A stretch of 14,871 nt of DNA from an uncultured Clostridia bacterium (GCA_937895645.1 CALBKQ010000084.1:1-14871), one strand, 5' to 3'. Positions 1-7,406 are shown, numbered from the stretch's first letter. Made by a program: numbers and translations. Notes: generated by a model not told the origin, from the sequence alone.

Positions 1-576
1 TGCAATTACTCTACCGACTGCGTGTTCACTTTTAAGAATTCTTCTTGCAATTCTGCAATATTCATAAAGCTTTTCGAGTGAAACAACATCTATGTGTGCT
101 GCAATCTGAAAAACACTGTCAGCAGATGTATAGACAATCAGTTTGCCCGTTTTGATATGTTCTTCACCATAGTCAGCAATAACTTGTGTACCTGAATATG
201 TTTTGTTGCAAAGAGTTCCGCAACCTGTTTGTTTTTCGAATTCTTTGATTATTTCATCAGGAAAACCGTCAGGGTATGTTGGCATTGGTTTACTTGAAAT
301 AATACCCGCAATTTCAAAATGACCAATTGTTGTATCTTTGCCTGCAGATAATTCCTGTAAAGCCCCAAATTTACCGATTGGGGAATTGTAATCTTTAAGT
401 TCTACACCAACAATATTGCATAAACCCAATTTGTATAAGTTAGGGATTTTAAATTTTTTTGATTTTGAAATACTTTTAAGGGTGTTTGCCCCTGAATCGC
501 CAAAGTTTTCAGCGTCAGGTGCGTTACCGATACCAAAACTATCAAGAACAATTAGGAAAATTCGTCTATAATTCAT
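1..576 (-). CDS. deoB: Phosphopentomutase, N-terminal 192 residues (cut by window edge)
   Basis: Interconverts (deoxy)ribose 1-phosphate and (deoxy)ribose 5-phosphate in cytoplasmic nucleoside catabolism; its product deoxyribose 5-phosphate is the substrate of DeoC, encoded just upstream. The protein opens with FLIVLDSFGIGNAPDA, the alkaline-phosphatase-superfamily metal site (Asp12 likely a ligand). The phosphoacceptor motif is KDTTIGHFEIAG at about residues 80-91; Thr82 aligns with the phosphorylated Thr of known phosphopentomutases. SADSVFQIAAH near residues 151-161 is also family-typical. The full protein is usually about 390 residues, so roughly half is missing off the left edge. The ATG (576-574) shares its A with the deoC stop codon (TAATG), which implies translational coupling. 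No internal damage is seen. Confidence 0.95.
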   Translation of the reverse strand, partial: MNYRRIFLIVLDSFGIGNAPDAENFGDSGANTLKSISKSKKFKIPNLYKLGLCNIVGVELKDYNSPIGKFGALQELSAGKDTTIGHFEIAGIISSKPMPTYPDGFPDEIIKEFEKQTGCGTLCNKTYSGTQVIADYGEEHIKTGKLIVYTSADSVFQIAAHIDVVSLEKLYEYCRIARRILKSEHAVGRVIA

Positions 577-1241
577 TAATAGCCACTACCTTGTTCGTTT
601 TTTACTATTTTTACAATTCTGCTAGTGCCAAGTCTTGAAGCACCAAGTTTTATAAAATCTTCTGCATCTTCAATAGATGCAATTCCGCCTGCTGCTTTAA
701 TTTTCTTGCCGTTAGTAGTATGCTTTGCAAAAAGTTCAATATCCTCTTTTGTAGCACCACCAGTTGAAAATCCTGTTGAAGTTTTAATGTAATCTGCATT
801 TGATACTGAAACAATTTCACACATTTTGATTTTTTCTTCATTAGTAAGAAGACAGGTTTCGATAATTACTTTTAACAATTTGCCATTACAAGCATCTTTA
901 ATAGTATTAATTTCATTAAGAATATCATCATGTCTTTTATCTTTCAACCATCCAACATTGATTACCATATCGATTTCGTCAGCACCGTTTTTTACTGCAT
1001 CTGCAGTTTCAAAAACTTTTGTTGCAGTTGTTGAATATCCGTTGGGAAAACCAATAACTGTGCAAATCGCAAGATTATCACCAACATATTCTTTCGCTTG
1101 TTTTACATAAGAAGCAGGAATACAAACAGATGCTGTGTTGTATTTTATTCCATCATCACAAATTGCTTTGATTTCATCCCAAGTAGCACTTTGAGATAAT
1201 AATGTATGGTCAACCTTTGATAAAATATCTTTAATGTTCAT
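576..1241 (-). CDS. deoC: Deoxyribose-phosphate aldolase
   Basis: Cleaves 2-deoxyribose 5-phosphate to glyceraldehyde 3-phosphate and acetaldehyde, the last step of deoxynucleoside breakdown. This is a class I aldolase TIM barrel of 221 residues, the usual bacterial length. Visible catalytic residues are Lys153 in YIKTSTGF (Schiff base), Lys182 in KIKAAGGI, and Asp91 in EIDMVINVG; GASRLGTS near the C-terminus is the phosphate-binding region. An in-frame extension to 1280 exists, but the ATG at 1241 is chosen because GGAGGG lies just before it and because MNIKDILSKVDHTLL matches the family N-terminus. That ribosome-binding site lies inside the last codons of the upstream gene, whose stop is one base before this ATG. 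deoB follows with a one-base overlap, so all three genes form one operon. Confidence 0.97.
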   Translation of the reverse strand: MNIKDILSKVDHTLLSQSATWDEIKAICDDGIKYNTASVCIPASYVKQAKEYVGDNLAICTVIGFPNGYSTTATKVFETADAVKNGADEIDMVINVGWLKDKRHDDILNEINTIKDACNGKLLKVIIETCLLTNEEKIKMCEIVSVSNADYIKTSTGFSTGGATKEDIELFAKHTTNGKKIKAAGGIASIEDAEDFIKLGASRLGTSRIVKIVKNEQGSGY

Positions 1242-1242
1242 T

Positions 1243-1827
1243 TTATTTCCCTCCACAAGTTTTACATATTGTGTAACCATCGTTTTTATATTGATTTAAT
1301 TCATCGTCAGACAACTTAACCGTTTTCTTATTTTCTTCTTTAGTTCTTGCTACAAAAGAGCAATCGGGTAAATGTATTTTCTTACTGCTTATATTTAATA
1401 CATAAGTTTTTCTTGCTACATTATCATATAAGTTTTGTGTAGTTGTATTCTTTTTAGTCGTAGTTTCTTTATTTAATTTTGTAGTTGTTTCTTTTGAAGT
1501 ATAATTTTGGTTTTTAGTTGTTGATTCATTTGTTGTTTCTTCATCTGTCAGTTCTTCAAGTAAAGGAAGATAATCTTCTTTATCCTTATTCTCTTCCGTT
1601 ATTACTTCAATAAAAGTATCGTCAAAAGTTTCATATTCAATACTGTTTTTACCATTTTCTGCAATTACTTTTAGATATTCATTTGTTTGGCTTAACTTGA
1701 ATATTAATACAACAAGTAACACGCAAACTAAAAAGAAATAAATTGGTATTCTTTTTACTGACTCATCAACATCAATGAATTTTTTGAATATAGTTACTAT
1801 TTTCTTTTCTTTATTATCTTTACCCAT
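1243..1827 (-). CDS. Membrane-anchored protein with Thr/Lys-rich linker and Ada-like zinc-finger tail
   Basis: No specific function recognised; 194 residues. Layout: short basic cytoplasmic N-terminus, one transmembrane helix (about 27-45), an acidic stretch (about 64-99), a Thr/Lys/Asn low-complexity linker (about 98-131) with KETTTK-type repeats, then a compact C-terminal domain (about 140-194). That domain resembles the short metal-binding module found at the C-terminus of secreted thermonuclease-like and other Clostridia proteins, related to the Ada Zn-binding fold. It has His152-x3-Cys156 and Cys188-x2-Cys191, the spacing of the Ada site with the first Cys replaced by His. By topology the domain should lie outside the membrane. 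The start is the ATG at 1827, with GAGGTG at 1838-1833; an alternative GTG at 1833 overlaps that site. It is first in an operon with deoC and deoB, and the link to nucleoside catabolism is unexplained. Confidence 0.75.
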   Translation of the reverse strand: MGKDNKEKKIVTIFKKFIDVDESVKRIPIYFFLVCVLLVVLIFKLSQTNEYLKVIAENGKNSIEYETFDDTFIEVITEENKDKEDYLPLLEELTDEETTNESTTKNQNYTSKETTTKLNKETTTKKNTTTQNLYDNVARKTYVLNISSKKIHLPDCSFVARTKEENKKTVKLSDDELNQYKNDGYTICKTCGGK

Positions 1828-1846
1828 ATTCACACCTCATCTTTAT

Positions 1847-1875
1847 ATTTTAACATTTTAACTTATTATTTTCAA
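1847..1875 (-). promoter_or_regulatory. Vegetative (sigma-A-type) promoter for the deoC/deoB operon
   Basis: Read on the minus strand: TTGAAA (1875-1870), a 17-base spacer, then TAAAAT (1852-1847), preceded by TGT, an extended -10 element. The predicted start, about seven bases on, leaves a leader of roughly 20 bases holding the GAGGTG ribosome-binding site. Prediction by eye only. Confidence 0.6.
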
Positions 1876-1898
1876 TAAATAACAAAAAGAAAATAAAT

Positions 1899-1928
1899 GA
1901 ATATGATGAATTAAGGTGTATAGACACC
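1899..1928 (+). promoter_or_regulatory. Candidate sigma-E promoter for cotJABC
   Basis: GAATATG (ATATG at 1901-1905) fits the sigma-E -35 pattern, and TGTATAGAC (ATAGA at 1920-1924) fits the -10 pattern, with a 14-base spacer, the usual sigma-E spacing. The expected start near 1933 leaves room for the GGAG ribosome-binding site at 1941. Sigma-E control of cotJ is known in Bacillus subtilis. An inverted repeat (GGTGT-ATAG-ACACC, 1915-1928) overlaps the -10 element and could bind a regulator or be chance. Confidence 0.5.
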
Positions 1929-1951
1929 AAATAAAATAAAGGAGTAGGAAT

Positions 1952-2140
1952 ATGGAATACTTTGATTTTGATTGCGATTGCACAAACTTACCAAAATTAC
2001 CTGGTAATATGGTTGTTGCAATGGCTTATGTACCATTCCAGACAGAGTTAATCACATACAAAAGTGATGATGCACTTTGTAACGGAACGCTCTTTCCTGA
2101 ATTAGATAAAAAGTTCTATGGAGGTAAATGTTGTGGATAA
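1952..2140 (+). CDS. cotJA: Spore coat associated protein CotJA
   Basis: A small inner spore-coat protein made in the mother cell; in B. subtilis it is needed for CotJC assembly. It has 62 residues, close to the family norm. The conserved core runs from LPGNMVVAMAYVPFQ (about 16-30) to ALCNGTLFPELDKKF (about 41-55), both hallmarks of CotJA. GGAGTAGGA lies just before the ATG. Oddities are a Cys-Asp-Cys near the N-terminus (residues 8-10) and a Cys-Cys-Gly end, which could allow disulfide cross-linking in the coat. It is first of three coupled genes; the cotJB ribosome-binding site and start codon lie inside its last codons. Confidence 0.93.
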   Translation: MEYFDFDCDCTNLPKLPGNMVVAMAYVPFQTELITYKSDDALCNGTLFPELDKKFYGGKCCG

Positions 2141-2384
2141 ATGTAAACTTATGCGTGAAATCTCCGCAGTAGAATTTGCTGCGTGGGAACTTCATTTGTA
2201 TCTTGATACACATCCTTGTGATGAAAAAGCATTAGAAATGCAACAAAAATATGTTGAGAGAGCAAAAGAATTGAGAAAAGAATATGTTGAATGTTATGGT
2301 CCATTAAATTATAAAGAAGGCAGTGGACTTAAATGGGTTAAGAACCCTTGGCCATGGGAATATATGAAGGAGTGTGATTGTTAA
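2133..2384 (+). CDS. cotJB: Spore coat protein CotJB
   Basis: A spore-coat component encoded with CotJA and CotJC; 83 residues from the chosen start. The family signature is clear: FAAWELHLYLDTHPCDEKAL (about 15-34), a charged helical stretch, and YGPL (about 55-58), ending with WPWEYM. The start chosen is GTG at 2133, because GGAGG at 2120-2124 sits eight bases before it and MDKCKLMREISAVEF matches the family N-terminus. An in-frame ATG at 2118 would overlap that site and has none of its own. The gene overlaps the end of cotJA by eight bases. It ends in Glu-Cys-Asp-Cys, echoing the cysteine pairs of CotJA. The TAA stop shares its last base with the cotJC ATG. Confidence 0.9.
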   Translation: MDKCKLMREISAVEFAAWELHLYLDTHPCDEKALEMQQKYVERAKELRKEYVECYGPLNYKEGSGLKWVKNPWPWEYMKECDC

Positions 2385-3013
2385 TGTTTCAATACGAAAA
2401 AAAATTACAATTTCCTGTAAATATTAAAAATCCAAATCCCAAATATGCACAAATAATTATTAGCCAATTCGGCGGTCCTGATGGTGAACTTGCAGCTTCA
2501 ATGCGTTATCTTTCACAAAGATATTCAATGCCATATGCCGAACTTAAAGGTCTTCTAACTGACATCGGTACTGAAGAACTTTCACACTTAGAAATGGTAG
2601 GCGCAATAGTATATCAATTAACACGAAACCTTACTATTGAAGAAATTAAAAAATCAGGTTTTGACAAGTATTTTGTTGACCATACAACAGGCGTGTATCC
2701 GGTTGCGGCGAGTGGCGCACCATTCACAGCTGCATATCTGCAGTCAAAAGGTGATGTAATAACAGACTTACACGAAGACCTTGCTGCAGAGCAAAAAGCA
2801 AGAACAACTTATGACAATATTTTAAGACTTGTTGATGATCCTGATGTTCGTGAGCCAATTAAATTCTTGCGCCAACGTGAAATAGTCCATTATCAGAGAT
2901 TTGGTGAGGGCTTACAACTTGCGACTGACAGACTCGACAGCAGAAACTTCTATGCTTTTAACCCAAGTTTTGATAAGCATTGCAACAAAAAAGTAAATAG
3001 CAAGAGAATGTAA
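2384..3013 (+). CDS. cotJC: Spore coat protein CotJC, manganese-catalase family
   Basis: Homologue of non-haem manganese catalase; in the coat it may break down hydrogen peroxide. It has 209 residues from the ATG at 2384. A TTG at 2378 is also possible and sits closer to the AGGAG at 2368-2372, but MFQYEKKLQFPV matches the CotJC N-terminus (MWVYEKKLQYPV-type). The di-manganese ligands appear intact: Glu35 in GPDGELAA, Glu65 and His68 in GTEELSHLEM, Glu136 in LAAEQKAR and His169 in REIVHYQRF. The spacing matches the Lactobacillus plantarum enzyme (Glu35, Glu66, His69, Glu148, His181). The Lys/Asn-rich C-terminal tail is not part of the fold. The stop is followed within ten bases by a strong terminator. 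Confidence 0.95.
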   Translation: MFQYEKKLQFPVNIKNPNPKYAQIIISQFGGPDGELAASMRYLSQRYSMPYAELKGLLTDIGTEELSHLEMVGAIVYQLTRNLTIEEIKKSGFDKYFVDHTTGVYPVAASGAPFTAAYLQSKGDVITDLHEDLAAEQKARTTYDNILRLVDDPDVREPIKFLRQREIVHYQRFGEGLQLATDRLDSRNFYAFNPSFDKHCNKKVNSKRM

Positions 3014-3019
3014 AAAAAC

Positions 3020-3048
3020 AAAGGTGTCTGAATAATCAGACACCTTTT
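3020..3048. terminator. Bidirectional intrinsic terminator between cotJC and yfhO
   Basis: A perfect 12-bp stem (AAAGGTGTCTGA at 3020-3031 with TCAGACACCTTT at 3036-3047) has a four-base loop. A T-run follows on the plus strand, and an A-run precedes it (3012-3018), giving a T-tract on the minus strand. It lies exactly between two convergent genes and ends three bases before the yfhO stop, so it can end both transcripts. Confidence 0.9.
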
Positions 3049-3050
3049 AC

Positions 3051-5846
3051 TTATTCTTTTGTATCATCAATTGGGGAGTTGTCTTCGATTTTACTGTTAT
3101 CAAAGAATATAATTTCTTCAAAACCGTCTTGTGATTTCTTATTTTCTTCAGCAACAGAAACTCTTTGCCATAAGTTTGGTTTCTTATTTTTGAAAAATAG
3201 CCATTTCCTAGAATTGAGAATGTAGAAAATCAAAAGTATAATTACAAATAATGTTGAAATTACAATACATTCTTTTAGTCCTTGTGCTTCGTATACAAAG
3301 GTAATTTCGTGTTCACCTTCAGTCACTTTTACGCCAATTAAAGCGTCAGATATTGCTAATATATTGTCTTTATGAACACTTTTACCGTCGATATATACAC
3401 TCCAACTTTCATCATAAGGTATTGAGGTATACAAAACTTCATCTTTATCTGCAACAAATGAACCCGTAATCAACGTATCATCAAATTTTGTATATTCAAT
3501 TTGACCTTGTTGAAGTTTATTATATCCTTTAACAAATTTTTCGTGATTTACTGTAAACACTACAAAATCTACACTTGCTGAATTGCAACCTTCTTTTAAT
3601 GGCATTTCTATCGAAATTAATTCACCAGGTGCATGACAACCTAAGTCGAGAATATAACCATCATTTACTGTCATAGTTGTTGTAAGTGCTTGTGAAAGTA
3701 TCGATACTGTATCAAGATTTCTTGAATAAACATAAACATAAATATTTGAGTTGTTTTTAGCTGTTATATCAACGGTAACTGCACCGTCATAATTGTCATC
3801 AATTTTATTAAGAGAAAATGTTTCATTAATTATATTGAATTTATCAATTGAGAGTACGTTACCATAAATTAATTCATAGTCATAAATTTTTTCATAAAGG
3901 CCATCAATACCTGTAGCGAACTTAAAATATTCTTCTTGTGCCTCAACAGGATTGTTGTAATCAGATGCGTTCCAACCAATAATTTCGTCAGATACAGGGT
4001 AAGCAACATTCAAAACATAGTTATTCTCATAAACTTTGAATGTGTTGTTTTCATTTTTTAATGTATAATATTGACTTTTGCCAATTAAATCAGATTTATC
4101 ATAAATATACTTCAATGAAAACATTGCATTATATAAAGGCGTTTGTGGATTATAAGTGAAACTATTAATTTTGTTACCATAAAGACCAAAATCTTTCTGG
4201 AAATTTGAAACTTTTTCGTATGCCATTGAAGTAAATGTTGATGCACCATTATAGCCGTACCAACATGGGTCCATTCGTGACCTTAAATTAGTAAGTTCTT
4301 CTCGGTAGAACACCAGACTGTCGTCATTCGCAACTTCTTTTTGTAGCGATTTGAAATCGTTATAGTCGGCAGAAAATGATTCTTTTGATTGGTTTGCAAC
4401 ATAATGGTCAGTATTTGCTGATATTGTTTCTGCTGCAACTGAACATATAAGCATAATTGACAAAGCAAAAACCTGAGCCTTTTTACTGATAATAAGACCG
4501 AGAACAATCGTTAAAAGTACAGTAAATGCAATTGTTACAAATACAGTAAAGTCATCAACATTTTTTGAACCTAACTTTTGCGTTAAAATTACAAAAGCTA
4601 TAACTGAAACGCCCACAGCTAGAATTTGTTTTTTGTTGTATTCATCAATGTTTTTTAATGCTTTGAAAGCCATAATTAAAAGAATAAACGAATACATAAA
4701 GGACTGTCTGTAAGGCAAATCATTTGGGAAATGAAATCCGTGCCAGAAAAAATTTATAAAGTTAATATTGAAACTGAAATACATTACTGCAAGAAGTACT
4801 ATTGATGCAATTTTTTCAGTTGAAGAAATACGTCTTGAGAAAAGGTATAAAGGTATTAAAAGGACAGTGAGCATTCCACAATATACATTTGGTAAAACAT
4901 CTTCACCGCTACTACGGATTGTTGGCTCAAGTCCTGCAAGATGATTTGCAAGAAAGTCAAAAATACTGAAATAAGCCTTATATTCATCAGGTGTTGAGCC
5001 AGCGGTAGCGGATGAGGAGTTAAGAATATATGCAAGTGGAATAAGCATAAACAAAAGAATAAACCCAACCGCAACAGATGATAAAGCAAATCTTAAACCG
5101 CTTTTCCAGAAAAATGAGTCTGAAAGTCTTTTGAAAAAGCTTTTTGTTTCAGGTAAAATCATTTTTTTGTGTTTAATGTCGTTAAGTGAGCAGAAATAAT
5201 GGTATATAAAATAAACACATGAGAAAATGCAAAGCATATAGCCAATATAATAGTTTGAGAAAATTGCAAGTGCTAATGAAATTATATATGTTAAGCATTT
5301 ACCTTCTTTTATAATTTTTTCTATGCCTAACACTATGAATGGAAGAATATACATTGCGTCAATCCACATAATATTCCAGTAATAAGCAATAAAGTAGCCA
5401 CAAAAAGCATACATAATTCCAAATGCAACTATTGAAAAGCCATTAGCTTTCTGAGATTTTTTCAGGTAATAAGACATAGCCATTGAACTTAAAACTGCTT
5501 TAATTGCTATCATTGCAGCTACGGCTTCAAAAGTATTTTCATGACCGAAAAATAAGACAATAAATGAAATAGGACTTGATAAATAGTTATAAAAATTTCC
5601 TAAAAAAGAACTGCCAAGACCACTGTTCCAAGAATATATAAGTGAGTCTGCACTTGTAAGTCTGTCATAAAGTTCAGAAAATAAAGGACCGTATTGATGA
5701 TATAAATCCATTCTATAAATGATTTTTTCACCAAATGGAATTATTTCATAACAAAAATACACAAGCAGAATAATGAATAATGCAACTCCGCCTGAAATGT
5801 AAACATATTTATTATCTTTTAATATTAGTTTTAATTTATTCGTCAT
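3051..5846 (-). CDS. YfhO-family polytopic membrane protein
   Basis: YfhO family, 931 residues (slightly longer than B. subtilis YfhO). In Bacillus, YfhO is proposed to transfer a lipid-linked sugar to lipoteichoic acid outside the membrane; the acceptor here is unknown. First membrane helix at about 14-36, then a loop with MDLYHQYGPLFSELYDRL (about 46-63), an Asp/Gln-Tyr segment typical of GT-C enzymes, and WNSGLGSSFLGNFYNYLSSP (about 73-92). More than ten further helices follow to about residue 480. Next comes a large soluble extracytoplasmic region (about 480-845), a last helix near 855-877 and an acidic cytoplasmic tail. AAGGTG precedes the ATG at good spacing. No gtcA or csbB partner is in the window. 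It is a single-gene unit, divergent from spoIIIAA and convergent with cotJC. Confidence 0.88.
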   Translation of the reverse strand: MTNKLKLILKDNKYVYISGGVALFIILLVYFCYEIIPFGEKIIYRMDLYHQYGPLFSELYDRLTSADSLIYSWNSGLGSSFLGNFYNYLSSPISFIVLFFGHENTFEAVAAMIAIKAVLSSMAMSYYLKKSQKANGFSIVAFGIMYAFCGYFIAYYWNIMWIDAMYILPFIVLGIEKIIKEGKCLTYIISLALAIFSNYYIGYMLCIFSCVYFIYHYFCSLNDIKHKKMILPETKSFFKRLSDSFFWKSGLRFALSSVAVGFILLFMLIPLAYILNSSSATAGSTPDEYKAYFSIFDFLANHLAGLEPTIRSSGEDVLPNVYCGMLTVLLIPLYLFSRRISSTEKIASIVLLAVMYFSFNINFINFFWHGFHFPNDLPYRQSFMYSFILLIMAFKALKNIDEYNKKQILAVGVSVIAFVILTQKLGSKNVDDFTVFVTIAFTVLLTIVLGLIISKKAQVFALSIMLICSVAAETISANTDHYVANQSKESFSADYNDFKSLQKEVANDDSLVFYREELTNLRSRMDPCWYGYNGASTFTSMAYEKVSNFQKDFGLYGNKINSFTYNPQTPLYNAMFSLKYIYDKSDLIGKSQYYTLKNENNTFKVYENNYVLNVAYPVSDEIIGWNASDYNNPVEAQEEYFKFATGIDGLYEKIYDYELIYGNVLSIDKFNIINETFSLNKIDDNYDGAVTVDITAKNNSNIYVYVYSRNLDTVSILSQALTTTMTVNDGYILDLGCHAPGELISIEMPLKEGCNSASVDFVVFTVNHEKFVKGYNKLQQGQIEYTKFDDTLITGSFVADKDEVLYTSIPYDESWSVYIDGKSVHKDNILAISDALIGVKVTEGEHEITFVYEAQGLKECIVISTLFVIILLIFYILNSRKWLFFKNKKPNLWQRVSVAEENKKSQDGFEEIIFFDNSKIEDNSPIDDTKE

Positions 5847-5875
5847 TTTTTACACCTTAAAATTAGTTTGAATTA

Positions 5876-5904
5876 AGTATATCATATTAAAAATATCATT
5901 TCAA
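5876..5904 (-). promoter_or_regulatory. Vegetative (sigma-A-type) promoter for yfhO
   Basis: On the minus strand: TTGAAA (5904-5899), a 17-base spacer, then TATACT (5881-5876), with TGA directly before it as an extended -10. This is a near-consensus promoter about 30 bases before the yfhO ATG, so yfhO is probably expressed in growing cells, unlike the divergent spoIIIA operon. Confidence 0.7.
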
Positions 5905-5916
5905 GAAAGTTTTGTA

Positions 5917-5944
5917 ATAATAGGGGACAAGTGTTCATAGAAAT
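5917..5944 (+). promoter_or_regulatory. Weak candidate sigma-E promoter for spoIIIAA
   Basis: CATAGAAAT (5936-5944) resembles a sigma-E -10, with a loose -35 (ATAAT, 5917-5921) 15 bases before it. The family is sigma-E controlled in B. subtilis. Against it, the implied start near 5950 would fall inside the GAGGTGA ribosome-binding site (5949-5955). A better -35 match (TCATATT, 5882-5888) lacks a good -10 partner. A promoter should lie in this gap because no plus-strand gene precedes it, but its exact place is unsure. Confidence 0.3.
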
Positions 5945-5959
5945 TACTGAGGTGATTAA

Positions 5960-6979
5960 ATGGACAAATCCTTTGCAGATAATTTTAATAATATAATTTC
6001 ATATATTTCACCAAGAATTCAAATGTACCTTAAAAAAATGAGTGAACCAATGATTGAAAATATTCAAGAAATAAGACTTCGGTCAGACCGTCCTGTAGTA
6101 ATTGTAACACCAACTGGAAGCAGTTTTTTAACGCTAAGTGGGAAAACAAGTTACATATATTCTTCAAACTGTATAATTTCTAGTGAAAATGAAATTATTG
6201 ATACAATCAATAAAATGTGTGGTTATTCAATGCATAGTCATTATGAAGATATTATAAATGGTTATGTAACATTACCAAATGGGTCGAGAGTTGGTCTCTG
6301 CGGCACTGCTGTGTACGATAAAGAGCAAGTGAAAAGCATAAAGAACATCAATAGTATAAATATACGAATACCGCGTACAGTTCAGGGCGTGTCAGAGCCG
6401 ATATTTAACGTAGTATATAAAGGTAGGCTTAAAAACCTTTTAATTGTAGGTCCACCTTCATCAGGTAAAACGACTATGCTACGAGATTTGGCTTTTCAGT
6501 TATCATCAGGAAGAATGGGCAAATATCATAAAATCTGTGTTGTAGATGAGAGAAAGGAGTTATTTCCATCACAGCAAGATATTAAAACTTTAGGGCCAAA
6601 TACCGATGTATTACTCGGTTTCCCAAAAGGACAGGGCATTTCAATGGCAGTACGTACATTGTCGCCAGATGTTATTATCTGCGACGAAATTGGCACTCCT
6701 GAAGAAGCAGGTGAAGTCCTTGATGGTGTTAACTGCGGAACAAAATTTGCACTTAGTCTTCATGCTGATAGCGTTGAGGAATTAAAGAATAAAAAAGTAT
6801 TTAAGGCTTTTTTTGAACTGAATGCAATTGACAAAATATTATTCCTAACAGACTCTTCAACTCCTTGTAAAATCAGTAAAATTATTAATGCAGATGAGGT
6901 TTTTGATGAAAACAATAGCAATCACTATGACTTTGTTAATATGCGCAGTAATATCGCAGACATATATAAAGCAAATTAA
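5960..6979 (+). CDS. spoIIIAA: Stage III sporulation protein AA, secretion-type ATPase
   Basis: A cytoplasmic mother-cell ATPase related to type II/IV secretion ATPases, thought to power the SpoIIIA-SpoIIQ channel during engulfment. It has 339 residues, somewhat longer than the B. subtilis protein. Walker A is GPPSSGKT (164-171), Walker B is VIICDE (238-243) followed by Ile-Gly, and an LSLHAD segment (266-271) matches the conserved His box. The N-terminal region (about 30-150) has the usual EIRLRSDRPV and GYVTLPNGSRVGLCGTA motifs. GAGGTGA precedes the ATG at 5960. It is first gene of the operon. Its C-terminal 74 bases overlap spoIIIAB; the last 25 or so residues after KIINADEVF look unconserved. 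Confidence 0.96.
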   Translation: MDKSFADNFNNIISYISPRIQMYLKKMSEPMIENIQEIRLRSDRPVVIVTPTGSSFLTLSGKTSYIYSSNCIISSENEIIDTINKMCGYSMHSHYEDIINGYVTLPNGSRVGLCGTAVYDKEQVKSIKNINSINIRIPRTVQGVSEPIFNVVYKGRLKNLLIVGPPSSGKTTMLRDLAFQLSSGRMGKYHKICVVDERKELFPSQQDIKTLGPNTDVLLGFPKGQGISMAVRTLSPDVIICDEIGTPEEAGEVLDGVNCGTKFALSLHADSVEELKNKKVFKAFFELNAIDKILFLTDSSTPCKISKIINADEVFDENNSNHYDFVNMRSNIADIYKAN

Positions 6980-7406
6980 AAACCATAGTAAATCAGTAAT
7001 GCAACTTATATTGCTAATAGAAAACATTAAAATTTTAATTGAATATAAAAATATGAGTATTTCAGAACTTTTTAATGTGGTTTGTTGTTCTGATAATTAT
7101 ACGTATTTAACTTTTTTGGACGATATCAAAAAAGGTGTGGATGATTATCACAAAACTTTGAATGAAGTTTTTTCAAATAAAAGTATATTTTTGGGCTTTG
7201 ATAATGAAGATATAGAATACATAAAAGGTTTTTTCTCAACTCTTGGCACATCAGATACAAATGGTCAGGTAGTTAATTGCGAATTATATAAAAAACTATT
7301 TGAAAAAAAGTATTCACTATTAGAAAAGAGTGAAAAATCAAAATGCAGGTGCACTTCAACATTGTTAATAGGTGTCGGATTACTGATTTCAATAATTATA
7401 GCTTAA
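6906..7406 (+). CDS. spoIIIAB: Stage III sporulation protein AB
   Basis: A mother-cell membrane protein of the SpoIIIA complex, resembling type II secretion protein F (platform component) and a probable partner of the SpoIIIAA ATPase. It has 166 residues (B. subtilis has about 171). An N-terminal hydrophobic helix (about 2-18) and a C-terminal one (about 149-165) flank a helical cytoplasmic domain containing LIENIKILIEYKNMSISELF. The ATG at 6906 is chosen over 6888 because GAGG lies at 6896-6899 with six-base spacing, and the helix then begins at the N-terminus. The start lies inside spoIIIAA in another frame, so translation is probably coupled. Confidence 0.92.
   Translation: MKTIAITMTLLICAVISQTYIKQIKNHSKSVMQLILLIENIKILIEYKNMSISELFNVVCCSDNYTYLTFLDDIKKGVDDYHKTLNEVFSNKSIFLGFDNEDIEYIKGFFSTLGTSDTNGQVVNCELYKKLFEKKYSLLEKSEKSKCRCTSTLLIGVGLLISIIIA

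Noticed and set aside
826..1110. 94-codon plus-strand reading frame opposite deoC
   Set aside because: Antisense shadow of a gene with intact catalytic residues; no ribosome-binding site and no recognisable protein.
1438..1536. CRISPR or tandem DNA repeat suggested by repeated ETTTK-like codons
   Set aside because: The pattern is an imperfect Thr/Lys low-complexity protein linker in frame, without spacers or exact repeat units.
3023..3044. Shared GGTGT/ACACC arms between the cotJ promoter repeat and the cotJC terminator, as a common regulatory element
   Set aside because: The terminator is fully explained by its 12-bp stem and T-run; the five-base match is short enough for chance.
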